A stretch of DNA of 64,000 bases from Flavobacteriaceae bacterium PRS1 (GCA_003709165.1 RDRZ01000003.1:62001-126000), one strand, 5' to 3'; counted from the first letter of the stretch, positions 1 to 9,526 are shown. The notes: generated by a model from the sequence alone, not told the origin. Translations and numbers: made by a program.

Positions 1-371
1 TTTAAATAATTAGCAAGTTTCCCAGAAAACGTAGTCTTACCAGACCCTTGTAATCCAGACATTAAGATAATTGTTGGTGTTCCAGATAAGTTAAGACCTT
101 CGGCATCGCCTCCCATAAGTTGGGTAAGCTCGTCCTTTACAATCTTAACCATAAGTTGACCAGGATGTAAATTGGTAAGCACGTTCTGTCCAAGTGCTTT
201 TTCTTTTACTCTGTTGGTAAACTCTTTAGCTATTTTAAAATTAACATCGGCATCTAATAATGCACGACGGACTTCCTTTAAGGTTTCGGCAACATTAACT
301 TCTGAAATACTTCCGTGTCCTTTAAGAACGTGGAGAGCTTTATCTAATTTATCGCTTAAATTATTAAACAT
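1..371 (-). CDS. ffh: Signal recognition particle protein Ffh, N-terminal part
   Basis: Partial gene: the start codon is at 369-371 and the 3' part lies beyond the left edge. About 123 residues are present, covering the four-helix N domain and the start of the G domain. The peptide begins MFNNLSDKLDKALHVL and carries the P-loop GLQGSGKTT near residues 105-115, the SRP54-type GTPase signature. Ffh binds 4.5S RNA and delivers ribosomes making membrane proteins to FtsY and SecYEG. A -7-like box (CAAAGTTA on the plus strand, 429-436) lies about 58 bases upstream. FtsY shares the NG fold, but this N-terminus with no acidic extension fits Ffh. Confidence 0.93.
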   Translation of the reverse strand, partial: MFNNLSDKLDKALHVLKGHGSISEVNVAETLKEVRRALLDADVNFKIAKEFTNRVKEKALGQNVLTNLHPGQLMVKIVKDELTQLMGGDAEGLNLSGTPTIILMSGLQGSGKTTFSGKLANYL

Positions 372-428
372 TTTCTACTACAAATTTAAAGTTCATCTGT
401 GCTAGAGCTTCGATGAATATGAAAGTTG

Positions 429-436
429 CAAAGTTA
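429..436 (-). promoter_or_regulatory. Candidate -7 element for ffh
   Basis: Read on the minus strand this is TAACTTTG, matching the Bacteroidota -7 consensus TAnnTTTG. It lies 57 bases upstream of the ffh start. No clear TTTG -33 element is seen at the usual distance, so this is a motif match only. Confidence 0.4.
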
Positions 437-469
437 TGAATTTGAAGTGTATAATTAAAGTTATGAATC

Positions 470-498
470 AAAAAAGGGCTACAAAGTATGCAGCCCTT
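470..498 (-). terminator. Intrinsic terminator of the lipoprotein gene
   Basis: A perfect 7-bp stem (AAGGGCT, 474-480, with AGCCCTT, 492-498) is followed on the minus strand by a T run. It sits about 60 bases past the stop of the lipoprotein gene and ahead of the ffh promoter, so it separates the two units. Confidence 0.8.
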
Positions 499-560
499 CA
501 ACTTAACCAATAACTAAATAACAACTATAGTTCATGAGGTAGTTGTTTACTTTAATAAAA

Positions 561-2546
561 TTAATTACAATCTTGTTCCAGAACGATAGTAACACCTGAA
601 TTATTATGCAATACTAATCTATCACTTCCACAATCTGTAACAATCCAATCACCATTTATGGCTTGAATATTTGCAAATTGAATTAACACACCATCATTGG
701 TTTGTGATGTTGACCAGAATCCTGTAAATGCATCATTAATATTCATATCTGTAATAGTTATTCCTTGATCGTTATTAAAATCTAAATCGTAACCGGATAA
801 ATCATCGCTACCATTAAAATCAACAACATTCCAAACACACTCCAACAAATAAGAATCAACTTCTAATTCAGTACAGTCAGTATTACAATATTCTACATGT
901 AATTGAATTTCAAACAATTGGAAATTTCCATTATTAATATTTTCTACTTTCAGATATACCGTTTGTGGATTAGAAGTATTAGCATCTTCTGTAGGTACTT
1001 CTATTTGATTCAGTCCATTTGCAGCATCTTCACTACTTTCATAATATGTGAATGAATGTACTGCAGTAAGAACGCAATCTGCAAAAGCAGCAGTTAAATC
1101 GAATATCGCACTATCATCATCCGTTTCTCCATCGCATTCTGTAAGAGTTGTGTTTTCAAAACATTGGTAAGGACAATCTTTCTCAAATACAAGGTAATTA
1201 TCTCCATTAATCATTTTTATCCTATGTTCTCCACATTCTGAAATTTTCCATCTTTTTGAGATTATATCATAAGGAGGGGGTAAATCTATAACAAGAGTTA
1301 TCTCTTGGTATGTAAGTTCTATATCCCAATGCCCTACTATTTCTTCATTAGTAACTGAGTTTGCAACTACTAACACATGATCATTTAGAAAATGGAATAC
1401 GCCTGAAGGTACATTAGCAAACAAATTAGAACCTGCAAACCATTGACATTCTCTGAGGAATGATCTCACTTCTTGTGCGCTGCAACCTAAATGGTCTTCA
1501 CATTCTTGTTTAAGTACTATACGTGTATTGTCAGTAACTGTTGCATTTTCTCTAATTAGCTCAAATTTATTATGATGACATTGTACGATTAACCAGTCTC
1601 CACCTAAATCCTCATCAAATTCTGTTAATTCTGAAATACTTAACACAATGCCAGCGTCTGTTACTGAAGTTCTCCAAATTCCAGTAATATTGGCAACACC
1701 AGTAGAATTTTCATTAACAATAAGTAACTCTCCATTTTCTTTAAAATAAATATCAAAGTCTCTAAAATTATCATCTCCATTATACCTATGAATCTCCCAA
1801 TAACATTCTTGCAAATACCTATCTACGGCTTGTTTACGACAAGCTTCTTCGTCGTCACAATTTTCACGTGCTTCGTTAAGTACTCTTGCCAGTTCCTGAT
1901 TGTTATGAACTTCTATAGTTTCTCCATTTGCATAGACCATAGTTATTGGGAAGTTTAAACTAACCAAAAGAGCACCTGAATTGCTGTTTTCTATTCTTTC
2001 TAAAAAATGGTGTAACTCTCTGTCATTCTCAATAAATACTGTTTCTATAATTTGAAACTGCGTATTATAAATAGAAAACGAAATTGGGTAATGAAAATCG
2101 ATACATTCTATATCATCATCAGAATAATCTGTACATTGCTCAATAAATGCATCTAATTCGTCCTGATTATTTATTACAATTTCTTCATGATCGTTTAAAA
2201 TTATGGTAATAGGAAAAAGAAGTTCCAAGACATCGCTATCATTTTCGAAGTCATCAAAAATATCTTCTATTAATTCTAAATCCTCCAATGTATTTATGGT
2301 TATCGTAATATCATTTACAATAACTGTAACAGGCAAATTAATTGATAAACAATTTGCATTGTCCAATATATTATCTACACTACCGTCTCTGGCAGCAGTT
2401 GATTACAATAGGTTTGCCAATTCAGAATTAGCTACTATAAGTTCTTGTTCATTAATTTGGGTCTCTTCAATTATTTCGTCTTGACAAGAAGTAAAGACTA
2501 ATAGGGCAAAAAAGGTAATCGTTAATAATTTAAATAGTGTTTTCAT
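561..2546 (-). pseudogene. Multi-domain lipoprotein of an ECF/FecR locus, interrupted by an in-frame TAA
   Basis: The natural start is the ATG at 2544-2546. It opens a lipoprotein signal peptide (MKTLFKLLTITFFALLVFTSCQ) with a lipobox Cys. After 47 residues a TAA (2403-2405) stops translation. The same frame then runs on for about 613 codons to the stop at 561. The downstream part begins STAARDGSVDNIL and holds about four short repeats near residues 60-200, of the kind FPITI-IL-ND-with a following N-Q-E-L. Three modules follow that end in a GDWI-type strand and a Cys, plus a Cys-rich segment resembling adhesin repeats (TLTECDGETDDDSAIFDL). A TTG at 2364-2366 could start a shortened product, but that would lack the export signal. 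The gene lies divergent from the sigma factor. One substitution (CAA, GAA or AAA to TAA) would explain the break. Function unknown; probably surface exposed. Confidence 0.75.
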
Positions 2547-2600
2547 AACGTAGGTTTTAATTTAGACTTCAATTTTTTTATATAAAACAGTTAATATTTA

Positions 2601-2614
2601 AAAACTCCTACCCT
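2601..2614 (-). promoter_or_regulatory. Candidate ECF -35-like motif upstream of the lipoprotein
   Basis: On the minus strand this reads AGGGTAGGAGTTTT, followed after 11 bases by TGTTTTATAT. It lies 54 bases upstream of the lipoprotein start. The identical 14-mer precedes fecR at 3249-3262 in the opposite direction. Confidence 0.5.
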
Positions 2615-2657
2615 GATACTTCTTTTTTTTTATATTTATAGTTCCAAACTACAATAA

Positions 2658-3173
2658 ATGAATAAAGATTTAAACGACAATGTATGTAACGAAACTATCT
2701 TCTCTTCAGTATTTAATAAATACTCTAAAGATCTTCACGATTTTTTATATTATAAGTTTGGTGAATCCTTTAATCCAAAAGACAAAGTACAAGATGCTTT
2801 TATAAAACTGTGGCAAAATTGTAGTAATGTTAGTGTAAATAAAGCCAAGTCCTATGTGTTTACTGTTGCAAATAATTTAATGCTCAATGAAGCAGCACAC
2901 CAAAAGGTTGTTCTGGCTTATCAAAAAATGGCTCCAAAACATTACACCAATGAATCTCCTGAATTTTTAATGGAGGAAAATGAATACATGCAAAAATTAC
3001 AAAAAGCGATTTCTAATTTAACCTAAGCGCAACGAACTGCTTTTTTACTAAATAGAATAGAAGGCAAAAAACACAAAGAAATTGCTGCACTTTTAGATAT
3101 ATCTACAAAAGCTGTTGAAAAAAGTATTTATGGTGCACTTAAAAAATTGAGGGAAGATATTGAGGAGATATGA
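2658..3173 (+). pseudogene. ECF RNA polymerase sigma factor with an in-frame TAA between regions 2 and 4
   Basis: The first 122 codons encode sigma region 2: YSKDLHDFLYYKFG, KDKVQDAFIKLWQN and AKSYVFTVANNLMLNE. A TAA then stops translation at 3024-3026. The same frame continues to 3171-3173 with a normal region 4, starting AQRTAFLLNRIEGKKHKEIA and including the helix-turn-helix segment LDISTKAVEKSIYGALKKLR. Related proteins have a Pro-Glu-like pair just before AQRTAFLLNR, so a GAA-to-TAA change is a simple explanation. The truncated product would keep core binding and -10 recognition but lose -35 recognition. It is followed by fecR and a receptor gene, the usual FecI-FecR-FecA order. It may be inactive, or a readthrough product may persist; the sequence cannot tell. 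Confidence 0.85.
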
Positions 3174-3248
3174 GGTGTTAGATTTTAGATTTTAGAATAT
3201 TACAAATTTTGAAGCTTTGAAATCTTGAATTTGAAAATTATTTTTTTA

Positions 3249-3262
3249 AGGGTAGGAGTTTT
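3249..3262 (+). promoter_or_regulatory. Candidate ECF -35-like motif upstream of fecR
   Basis: AGGGTAGGAGTTTT followed after 11 bases by TGTTATATAA, 35 bases before the fecR start. It matches perfectly, in inverted orientation, the motif upstream of the divergent lipoprotein gene. This fits autoregulation by the neighbouring sigma factor (inference). Confidence 0.5.
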
Positions 3263-3297
3263 AAGGTTTAGAATGTTATATAATTGAAATACGACAA

Positions 3298-4197
3298 ATG
3301 AAACGAGAAGATTTAATAAAAAAATGGTTGGATAATGAGCTAAACACTCAAGAACTTGAAGCCTTTAAAGCACTTGAAGATTACGAGAATTTGGTTAAAT
3401 TATCTAGTGCGACAAAACGTTTTAAGTCTCCTGAATTTAACTCTTCGGAAGCACTTAATACTGTGTTGCATACTATTAATACCGCCAAACAATATTCTCT
3501 TAACTGGTTAAAACCTTTGTTACGAGTTGCAGCTATACTTGCTATTTCTTTAAGCGTATATTATTACACGACAAATTTAGATACTAATATTAATACATTA
3601 GCTGCTCAAAAAACTACCATTGAGTTGCCAGATGCTTCAAGTGTATCTCTTAATGCAGCATCTACTTTAACATTTAACAAGAAAAACTGGGCTACTATTC
3701 GCGAAGTCATACTTAATGGTGAAGCCTATTTTAAGGTTGCTAAAGGCTCCACATTTAATGTTATTACTTCTGCTGGAACAGTCACTGTTCTCGGCACACA
3801 ATTTAATGTGAAGCAACGCGAAGACTTCTTTGAAGTCGTTTGCTATGAAGGCTCTGTTAATGTTACTTATGAAACTAATACTGAAATTTTAAAATCTGGA
3901 GATAGCTTTTTAATAATAGATGGGAAATTTATTGCTAAAGAAAAAGAAACCAAATTAAATCCGTCGTGGATTAATAACGAAAGCTATTTTAAAAGTATGT
4001 CTTTCGCTCATGTTCTGCATGAGTTTGAAAGACAATACGATGTTACCATTAATTCACAACATGTAGACGTAGAACAATTATTTACCGGAAGTTTTGTTCA
4101 TAACAATAAAGAGTTGGCGTTAAAATCTATAACTTTACCATTGAACTTAAATTATAGTATAGAGAACAACAATTCTATAGTATTATCGCGTGAATAG
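3298..4197 (+). CDS. FecR family anti-sigma factor
   Basis: A 299-residue inner-membrane protein. The cytoplasmic N-terminus (MKREDLIKKWLDNELNTQEL) is the sigma-binding region. A single membrane helix lies near residues 74-92 (LLRVAAILAISLSVYYYT). The periplasmic FecR domain spans about 95-200, with the typical strings LPDASSVSLNAASTL and LNGEAYFKVAKG. A C-terminal DUF4974-like domain spans about 220-297 (SYFKSMSFAHVLHEFERQYD). It would relay a signal from the outer-membrane receptor to the sigma factor encoded just upstream. It overlaps the receptor gene by 8 bases, so the two are translationally coupled. Its reading frame is intact although both partners carry premature stops. Confidence 0.93.
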   Translation: MKREDLIKKWLDNELNTQELEAFKALEDYENLVKLSSATKRFKSPEFNSSEALNTVLHTINTAKQYSLNWLKPLLRVAAILAISLSVYYYTTNLDTNINTLAAQKTTIELPDASSVSLNAASTLTFNKKNWATIREVILNGEAYFKVAKGSTFNVITSAGTVTVLGTQFNVKQREDFFEVVCYEGSVNVTYETNTEILKSGDSFLIIDGKFIAKEKETKLNPSWINNESYFKSMSFAHVLHEFERQYDVTINSQHVDVEQLFTGSFVHNNKELALKSITLPLNLNYSIENNNSIVLSRE

Positions 4198-6436
4198 AAC
4201 CACTTTAGTTTTTCTATATTTTTTTTTATTTTTCTTTTCTTTTTTACAATCCCAAGTGCAAACCAATAAAGAAGAAAAGCAGCCACTTATTACTGTTTTA
4301 AAACAATTGGAGTCTCAATATGACGTTCGTTTTTCGTATGCTGATGCCAACTTAAAAAACAAAACTATTGTTGTACCACCAGAAGGCTTATCACTTGATG
4401 AACTTCTTAAATATTTAGAAGATAATACGTCATTATCCTTCGAAAAACTCAGTGATAATAGTATTGTTATCAGAAACTTAATTCAAAAAAGGAATTTCAG
4501 AACACAGTATTTAGAAGCAGTTTTAATTACTGATTATCTTACCGAAGGGATTTCCATAAAAAATGACGGAAGTATAAAGGTTAAACCACAACAGTTTGGC
4601 ATTTTACCAGGTTTAATTGAGCCTGATGTTTTGCAAACCCTTCTATCACTTCCAGGAATACAAAGTGTAGATGAACGCATTTCTAATCTTAACATAAGAG
4701 GCGGAACGCATGACCAAAACCTGATACTTTGGGATGGTATTAAAATGTATCAATCCGGACATTTCTTTGGATTGATTTCGGCATTCAATCCCTATTTAAC
4801 CGAAAATGTTTTGGTTTCAAAAAATGGAACATCTGCAATTTATGGCGATGGTGTCTCCAGTGTTATAGATATGCAGACTTCTAATACTATTGAGAGAGAA
4901 TTTTCAGGTGGTGCCGGGCTTAATATGATTAACGTGGATGCCTTCGGAAAAATTCCTTTAGTAAAAAAGACTGCATTGCTTTTGTCTGCAAGACGCTCTA
5001 TAACCGATTTAATTGTAACACCTACATTCGATCAATATTTTAAGCGTATTTTTCAAGATACTGACTTAACAAACAATCTAGGAGGTAGTAATTTTATATC
5101 AAAAGATGAACGTTTTTATTTTTATGATGTCACAGCAAAATTGTTATACAACATTAGTAAGAAAGACAAGTTCCGTTTCAATTTTTTAAATATATATAAC
5201 AAAATAGATTATCAGGAACAATCCAGAAAAAATGACCAGAACGAAATTTTAAACAGTAATCTTACACAACGAAATCTTGCTACTGGAATAGAATATTTAA
5301 GAACATGGAATCCAGATTTTTATACAACAGCACAATTATACTTATCTAACTACGCTTTAGATGCTACCAATTTTGATGTACTTAATAACCAGCGATTAAT
5401 ACAAGAAAACGAAGTATATGATGGTGGCTTAAAACTTCACTTTTATTACACTATTAACAGTAATCTTTCCATATTAGGTGGTTATCAGTTTGCCGAAGTT
5501 GGCATTAGCAATCTTGAAGATGTGAATAATCCTCCCTTCAGACGTTTTATAAAAGAAGTTATTAGAACTCATGCCATTTTTAACGAAGTAAAGTTTAGTT
5601 CGAACTCTAATAGCACAAAAGCTAAAATTGGAGTACGTGCCAATTATATTGAGAAATTTTCTAAAACGCTTATTGAACCTCGATTAAGTTTTAGTCAGCG
5701 ATTTTTAAATTATTTTAGATTAGAAATTCTTGGCGAATTTAAAAGCCAAACCACTTCACAAATCATCGATTTACAAAACGATTTTCTGGGTGTTGAAAAA
5801 CGGCGTTGGATTTTGTCTAACAATGATGATATTCCAATAATTGAAAGCAAGCAAATTTCTGCCGGAATACACTTCAACAAAAATAAACTTCTTATTAGTG
5901 CCGAAGCTTATATAAAAGATGTTGATGGAATTACCACCAGAAGTCAAGGTTTCCAGAATCAATATCAATTTAGAATTGAAGATGGAAGCTATCGCATTAA
6001 AGGCATCGATTTTTTAATAAATAAACAATTTGGCAATATTAGTACTTGGTTTAGTTACTCGTACAGTAAAAACGATTATACATTTAAAGGTTTAAATTCG
6101 GGCGAATCTTTTCCAAATAATGTAGATATAACACATGCACTGACTTTTGCAGGAGCTTATACTTTTAACGATTTTAAGTTTGCTATTGGAGTAAATTGGC
6201 GCACAGGAAAACCATTTACCGAACCTGAAGGCATTTCGTCTACAACTAACAATACAATAAATTATCAAGCTCCAAACAGTTCTAATCTGGACGACTATTT
6301 AAGAGCTGATCTTTCAGGTACTTACATCTTTAAAATTGGTGATACTTCAGATGCTATTATAGGATTTTCGCTTTGGAATATTTTAAACAAAACCAATATT
6401 ATAAACACATACTATACTATCGACGACAGTAATTAA
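4190..6436 (+). CDS. TonB-dependent receptor (FecA-like) with STN domain, ending at a premature TAA
   Basis: A 748-residue outer-membrane receptor. Order: signal peptide (1-22), secretin/TonB short N-terminal domain (about 30-95, DVRFSYADANLKNKTIVVP), plug (about 130-240, with NLNIRGGTHDQNLILWDGI), then a beta barrel. STN domains pass ligand status to a FecR protein, matching the preceding gene. Translation stops at TAA 6434-6436, but the same frame continues 21 codons to TAA 6500-6502. That tail ends in VSFRVRF, a normal last barrel strand with the terminal Phe needed for BAM-assisted insertion. The full receptor therefore probably spanned 4190-6502, and the stop would remove its last strand. 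The substrate is not evident; the carboxypeptidase-like domain of SusC proteins is absent. Confidence 0.88.
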   Translation: MNRTTLVFLYFFLFFFSFLQSQVQTNKEEKQPLITVLKQLESQYDVRFSYADANLKNKTIVVPPEGLSLDELLKYLEDNTSLSFEKLSDNSIVIRNLIQKRNFRTQYLEAVLITDYLTEGISIKNDGSIKVKPQQFGILPGLIEPDVLQTLLSLPGIQSVDERISNLNIRGGTHDQNLILWDGIKMYQSGHFFGLISAFNPYLTENVLVSKNGTSAIYGDGVSSVIDMQTSNTIEREFSGGAGLNMINVDAFGKIPLVKKTALLLSARRSITDLIVTPTFDQYFKRIFQDTDLTNNLGGSNFISKDERFYFYDVTAKLLYNISKKDKFRFNFLNIYNKIDYQEQSRKNDQNEILNSNLTQRNLATGIEYLRTWNPDFYTTAQLYLSNYALDATNFDVLNNQRLIQENEVYDGGLKLHFYYTINSNLSILGGYQFAEVGISNLEDVNNPPFRRFIKEVIRTHAIFNEVKFSSNSNSTKAKIGVRANYIEKFSKTLIEPRLSFSQRFLNYFRLEILGEFKSQTTSQIIDLQNDFLGVEKRRWILSNNDDIPIIESKQISAGIHFNKNKLLISAEAYIKDVDGITTRSQGFQNQYQFRIEDGSYRIKGIDFLINKQFGNISTWFSYSYSKNDYTFKGLNSGESFPNNVDITHALTFAGAYTFNDFKFAIGVNWRTGKPFTEPEGISSTTNNTINYQAPNSSNLDDYLRADLSGTYIFKIGDTSDAIIGFSLWNILNKTNIINTYYTIDDSN

Positions 6437-6652
6437 ATTATAAAAATCGAAAACCAATCGCTTGGTATTACGCCAAATGTGAGTTTTAGAGTACGGTTTT
6501 AAGGGTTTGATTTTGAAAAATATTTATCTTAATTATCCTCAAAAAAACTACATAACTACACTTACTATTTTTAATTTTATAAGTAAAAGCTTAAAACATA
6601 TTTTCATTATATTAGTTTCCTATACTAAACTCTTACAGAACCTAATAAGCTA

Positions 6653-7339
6653 ATGAGAATAGAAAAGAATATTGAGAAGGAATTTAATGTGTTTTCTAAA
6701 GATTACACAAGCGACATGATTGGTTGTGTGCCTCACTATTCAAAACTAGTTTCAGCTTTTACTTCTTATCTGCCAAAAAACTTTATTCCTAAATACATCT
6801 TAGATTTAGGCTGTGGCAATGGCAATGTTACTTCCAAAATATTACAATTATTTCCAGAATCAAATTTTACATTATTAGATGCATCTCAAGAAATGATTAC
6901 CTTATGTAAAGCTCGATTTAAAACCTATAAAGTTAAATATGTGAAATCTTATTTTAATGATTACAGATTCAAAAGTGATTATTATAATTTGATTACCGCA
7001 GGTTTTAGTCTTCATCATTGTGATTCTGAAGAAAAAAAATCACTTTTCAAGCGCATTTATAAATCCTTGAAAAAAGGAGGAGTTTTTTCATTTTCTGATT
7101 TAATGGTTAATAAAAACAAGCCTGAGCATTCAAAATTATTAAAGGAATGGGAAGCTTTTGTAAACAGAAATTTTCCGGATGGCGAAAAATGGGAATGGCT
7201 TATGGAACATTATAATGAGTTTGACTACCCTGATGATTATACTGACCAAATGCAATGGCTGAAAGAGGCTGGATTTACAATAATAAATCTACCTTTTAAA
7301 GAAAATTACTGGATTAATATTCAAGCTGTTAAATCGTAG
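6653..7339 (+). CDS. Class I SAM-dependent methyltransferase
   Basis: A 228-residue soluble protein with a Rossmann-type methyltransferase fold. Motif I is ILDLGCGNGNVT (about residues 48-60), the acidic end of strand 2 is TLLDAS (about 73-78), and a motif IV-like segment is NLITAGFSLHHCD (about 112-125). The C-terminus ends MQWLKEAGFTIINL followed by a Phe/Trp-rich strand, as in small-molecule methyltransferases. The acceptor substrate cannot be inferred. The gene is isolated between the receptor and the convergent argS gene. Confidence 0.85.
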   Translation: MRIEKNIEKEFNVFSKDYTSDMIGCVPHYSKLVSAFTSYLPKNFIPKYILDLGCGNGNVTSKILQLFPESNFTLLDASQEMITLCKARFKTYKVKYVKSYFNDYRFKSDYYNLITAGFSLHHCDSEEKKSLFKRIYKSLKKGGVFSFSDLMVNKNKPEHSKLLKEWEAFVNRNFPDGEKWEWLMEHYNEFDYPDDYTDQMQWLKEAGFTIINLPFKENYWINIQAVKS

Positions 7340-7554
7340 TTATAGTTAAAAGAATACCTACAAAAAAACCAAATAAGTTCAACCCAAATTATACATAATT
7401 GTTTTTATTATAATTCTGTATTTGTTATCATCGTAAACTTATAAAAATTTCGAGGTGTTATTACTTGTGTAATAGAAATATTAATACTAATTTTTCCATT
7501 ATACTGGAAATATTAATAGATTATCTATACAAATAAAAGTAAGTGTAATGGTAT

Positions 7555-9339
7555 TTACATTCGCTCAGGAACATTAATTCCTAATAAGCTTAAAGCGTTT
7601 TTTATAGTGTTGGATACTACTTGAGACAATTGTACTCTAAAGATTTTTTCGTTGTCGTTGTCTGCTCCAAGAATGGAGACATTTTGGTAGAATGAATTAA
7701 AACTTTTTACCAAATCGTAGGTATAATTGGCTATTAACGCCGGACTATGATTGTTGGCCGCATTTTGAATCACTTCAGGGAATAGTTGTAATTGCTTTAT
7801 GAGTTCTTTTTCTTTTGGGTGGAGAGACATTTCGACTGCGCTCAATGTGACATTCCCGTCTAAATCTGCCTTACGTAAAATAGCCTGAATTCTTGCGTAT
7901 GTATATTGTATAAATGGCCCTGTATTACCTTGAAAATCGACCGATTCTTTTGGGTCGAATAAGATGCGTTTTTTAGGGTCGACCTTTAAAATAAAATATT
8001 TTAAAGCACCAAGTCCAATGGTATTATAAATGTTCTCTTTTTCAGTATCATCATAGCCTTCTAACTTTCCTAAATCTTGAGAAATTTCTTTAGCAGTAGT
8101 TGCCATTTCTACAATTAAATCATCAGCATCTACAACTGTGCCTTCTCTGCTTTTCATTTTTCCGCTTGGCAAATCAACCATTCCGTAACTTAAATGAAAT
8201 AGGTTTTTTGCCCAATCGAAACCTAATTTTTTAAGGATTAAAAACAAGATTTTAAAATGATAATCTTGCTCATTGCCTACAGTATAAACCATACCTCCAA
8301 CATCGGGATAATCCTTAATGCGTTGTATGGCTGTACCAATATCTTGTGTCATATAAACTGCTGTGCCATCACTGCGCAAAACGATTTTTTCATCCAAACC
8401 ATCTTCGGTTAAATCGCACCAAACTGAACCGTCATCTTTTTTAAAGAACACTCCTGTTTTTAAGCCTTCAACTACAAATTCTTTTCCAAGAAGATAGGTG
8501 TCACTTTCATAATAAAGCGTATCAAAATCGACTCCCAAATTTTTATAGGTAATCTCAAAACCATCGTAAACCCATTGGTTCATGGTTTTCCAAAGTGTAA
8601 CCGTTGCTTCGTCTCCAGATTCCCATTTACGAAGCATTTCTTGAGCTTCTAATAAAATCGGAGCTTGCTTTTTTGCATCATCTTCAGATTTACCTTCTTC
8701 AACTAGAACAACTATTTCTTTTTTATACTCTTGATCGAATCTCACATAATAATTGCCAACCAGTTTATCACCTTTTAATCCTGTACTTTCAGGTGTTTCT
8801 CCATTCCCGAAACGTTGCCAAGCCAACATGCTTTTACAAATATGAATACCTCTGTCATTGATAATCTGTGTTTTATAAACATTGTTTCCAGCAGCTTTTA
8901 AAATTTCGGCAACACTATAACCTAACAAGTTGTTTCTTATGTGTCCTAAATGCAGTGGCTTATTTGTATTTGGAGAAGAATACTCGACCATAATTGCTTT
9001 TCCGTTAGGTTCAGTTTCTACGAAACCATACGCTTCATCATCTTTTATTTCATTAAAAAAGTTTAGAAAAAAGGCATCAGCTATTTCTATGTTTAAAAAT
9101 CCTTTAACAACATTAAAGCCCTTAACCTCATCAACTTTATCAACTAAATAATCACCTAAATCGTTGCCAAGTTGAGCAGGGTTCATTTTAATTACTCTTA
9201 ACATAGGAAACGTAACTATAGTAATATCGCCTTCAAATTCTTTTCGAGTTGCCTGAAATTCTACTGTTTCTAACTCTAAATTATACAGTGTTTTAAATGC
9301 TTCCTTAACATGAAATGATATAGTATTTTGAATACTCAT
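7555..9339 (-). CDS. argS: Arginyl-tRNA synthetase
   Basis: A class I aminoacyl-tRNA synthetase of 594 residues, the usual length. It charges tRNA-Arg with arginine. The N-terminal additional domain (1-115) is followed by the HIGH-type motif HLGH within SSPNTNKPLHLGHIRNN. A KMSKS-like loop, GKMKSREGT, lies near residue 390. The C-terminal DALR anticodon-binding domain includes VSNTIKNALSLLGINVPERM. The gene is single, on the minus strand, with a -7-like box (TATCTTTG) about 20 bases upstream. Essential and intact, unlike several of its neighbours. Confidence 0.97.
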   Translation of the reverse strand: MSIQNTISFHVKEAFKTLYNLELETVEFQATRKEFEGDITIVTFPMLRVIKMNPAQLGNDLGDYLVDKVDEVKGFNVVKGFLNIEIADAFFLNFFNEIKDDEAYGFVETEPNGKAIMVEYSSPNTNKPLHLGHIRNNLLGYSVAEILKAAGNNVYKTQIINDRGIHICKSMLAWQRFGNGETPESTGLKGDKLVGNYYVRFDQEYKKEIVVLVEEGKSEDDAKKQAPILLEAQEMLRKWESGDEATVTLWKTMNQWVYDGFEITYKNLGVDFDTLYYESDTYLLGKEFVVEGLKTGVFFKKDDGSVWCDLTEDGLDEKIVLRSDGTAVYMTQDIGTAIQRIKDYPDVGGMVYTVGNEQDYHFKILFLILKKLGFDWAKNLFHLSYGMVDLPSGKMKSREGTVVDADDLIVEMATTAKEISQDLGKLEGYDDTEKENIYNTIGLGALKYFILKVDPKKRILFDPKESVDFQGNTGPFIQYTYARIQAILRKADLDGNVTLSAVEMSLHPKEKELIKQLQLFPEVIQNAANNHSPALIANYTYDLVKSFNSFYQNVSILGADNDNEKIFRVQLSQVVSNTIKNALSLLGINVPERM

Positions 9340-9359
9340 TTAAACTAAAAATTAAGATG

Positions 9360-9367
9360 CAAAGATA
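9360..9367 (-). promoter_or_regulatory. argS: Candidate -7 element for argS
   Basis: Minus-strand TATCTTTG, a full match to TAnnTTTG, 20 bases before the argS start codon. The -33 element is not clear. Confidence 0.5.
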
Positions 9368-9526
9368 GAACTTTTCTTAATGTGTTTTAAATGGAATAAC
9401 TGCGATTTACGAACCCATTTTATTTATAGTTTTCAACACTGAAAACAATACCTGTTAATTCGCTAAAAAGCACAAGCAATATTTCATGTTAAATTAATTA
9501 ACATATTAACATTCAGTTGGTTAATA

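Noticed and set aside
172-405. Plus-strand frame at the left edge
   Set aside because: It is the antisense shadow of ffh, whose protein sequence is unmistakable.
2203-2484. Plus-strand open frame opposite the lipoprotein gene
   Set aside because: Low-complexity Ser/Lys-rich translation and full overlap with a well-supported gene on the other strand.
3179-3240. Tandem repeats of TTAGATTTTAGA-like text as a CRISPR or satellite
   Set aside because: Only a short run of AT-rich drift sequence of a kind common in gaps of this group; no spacers or constant unit.
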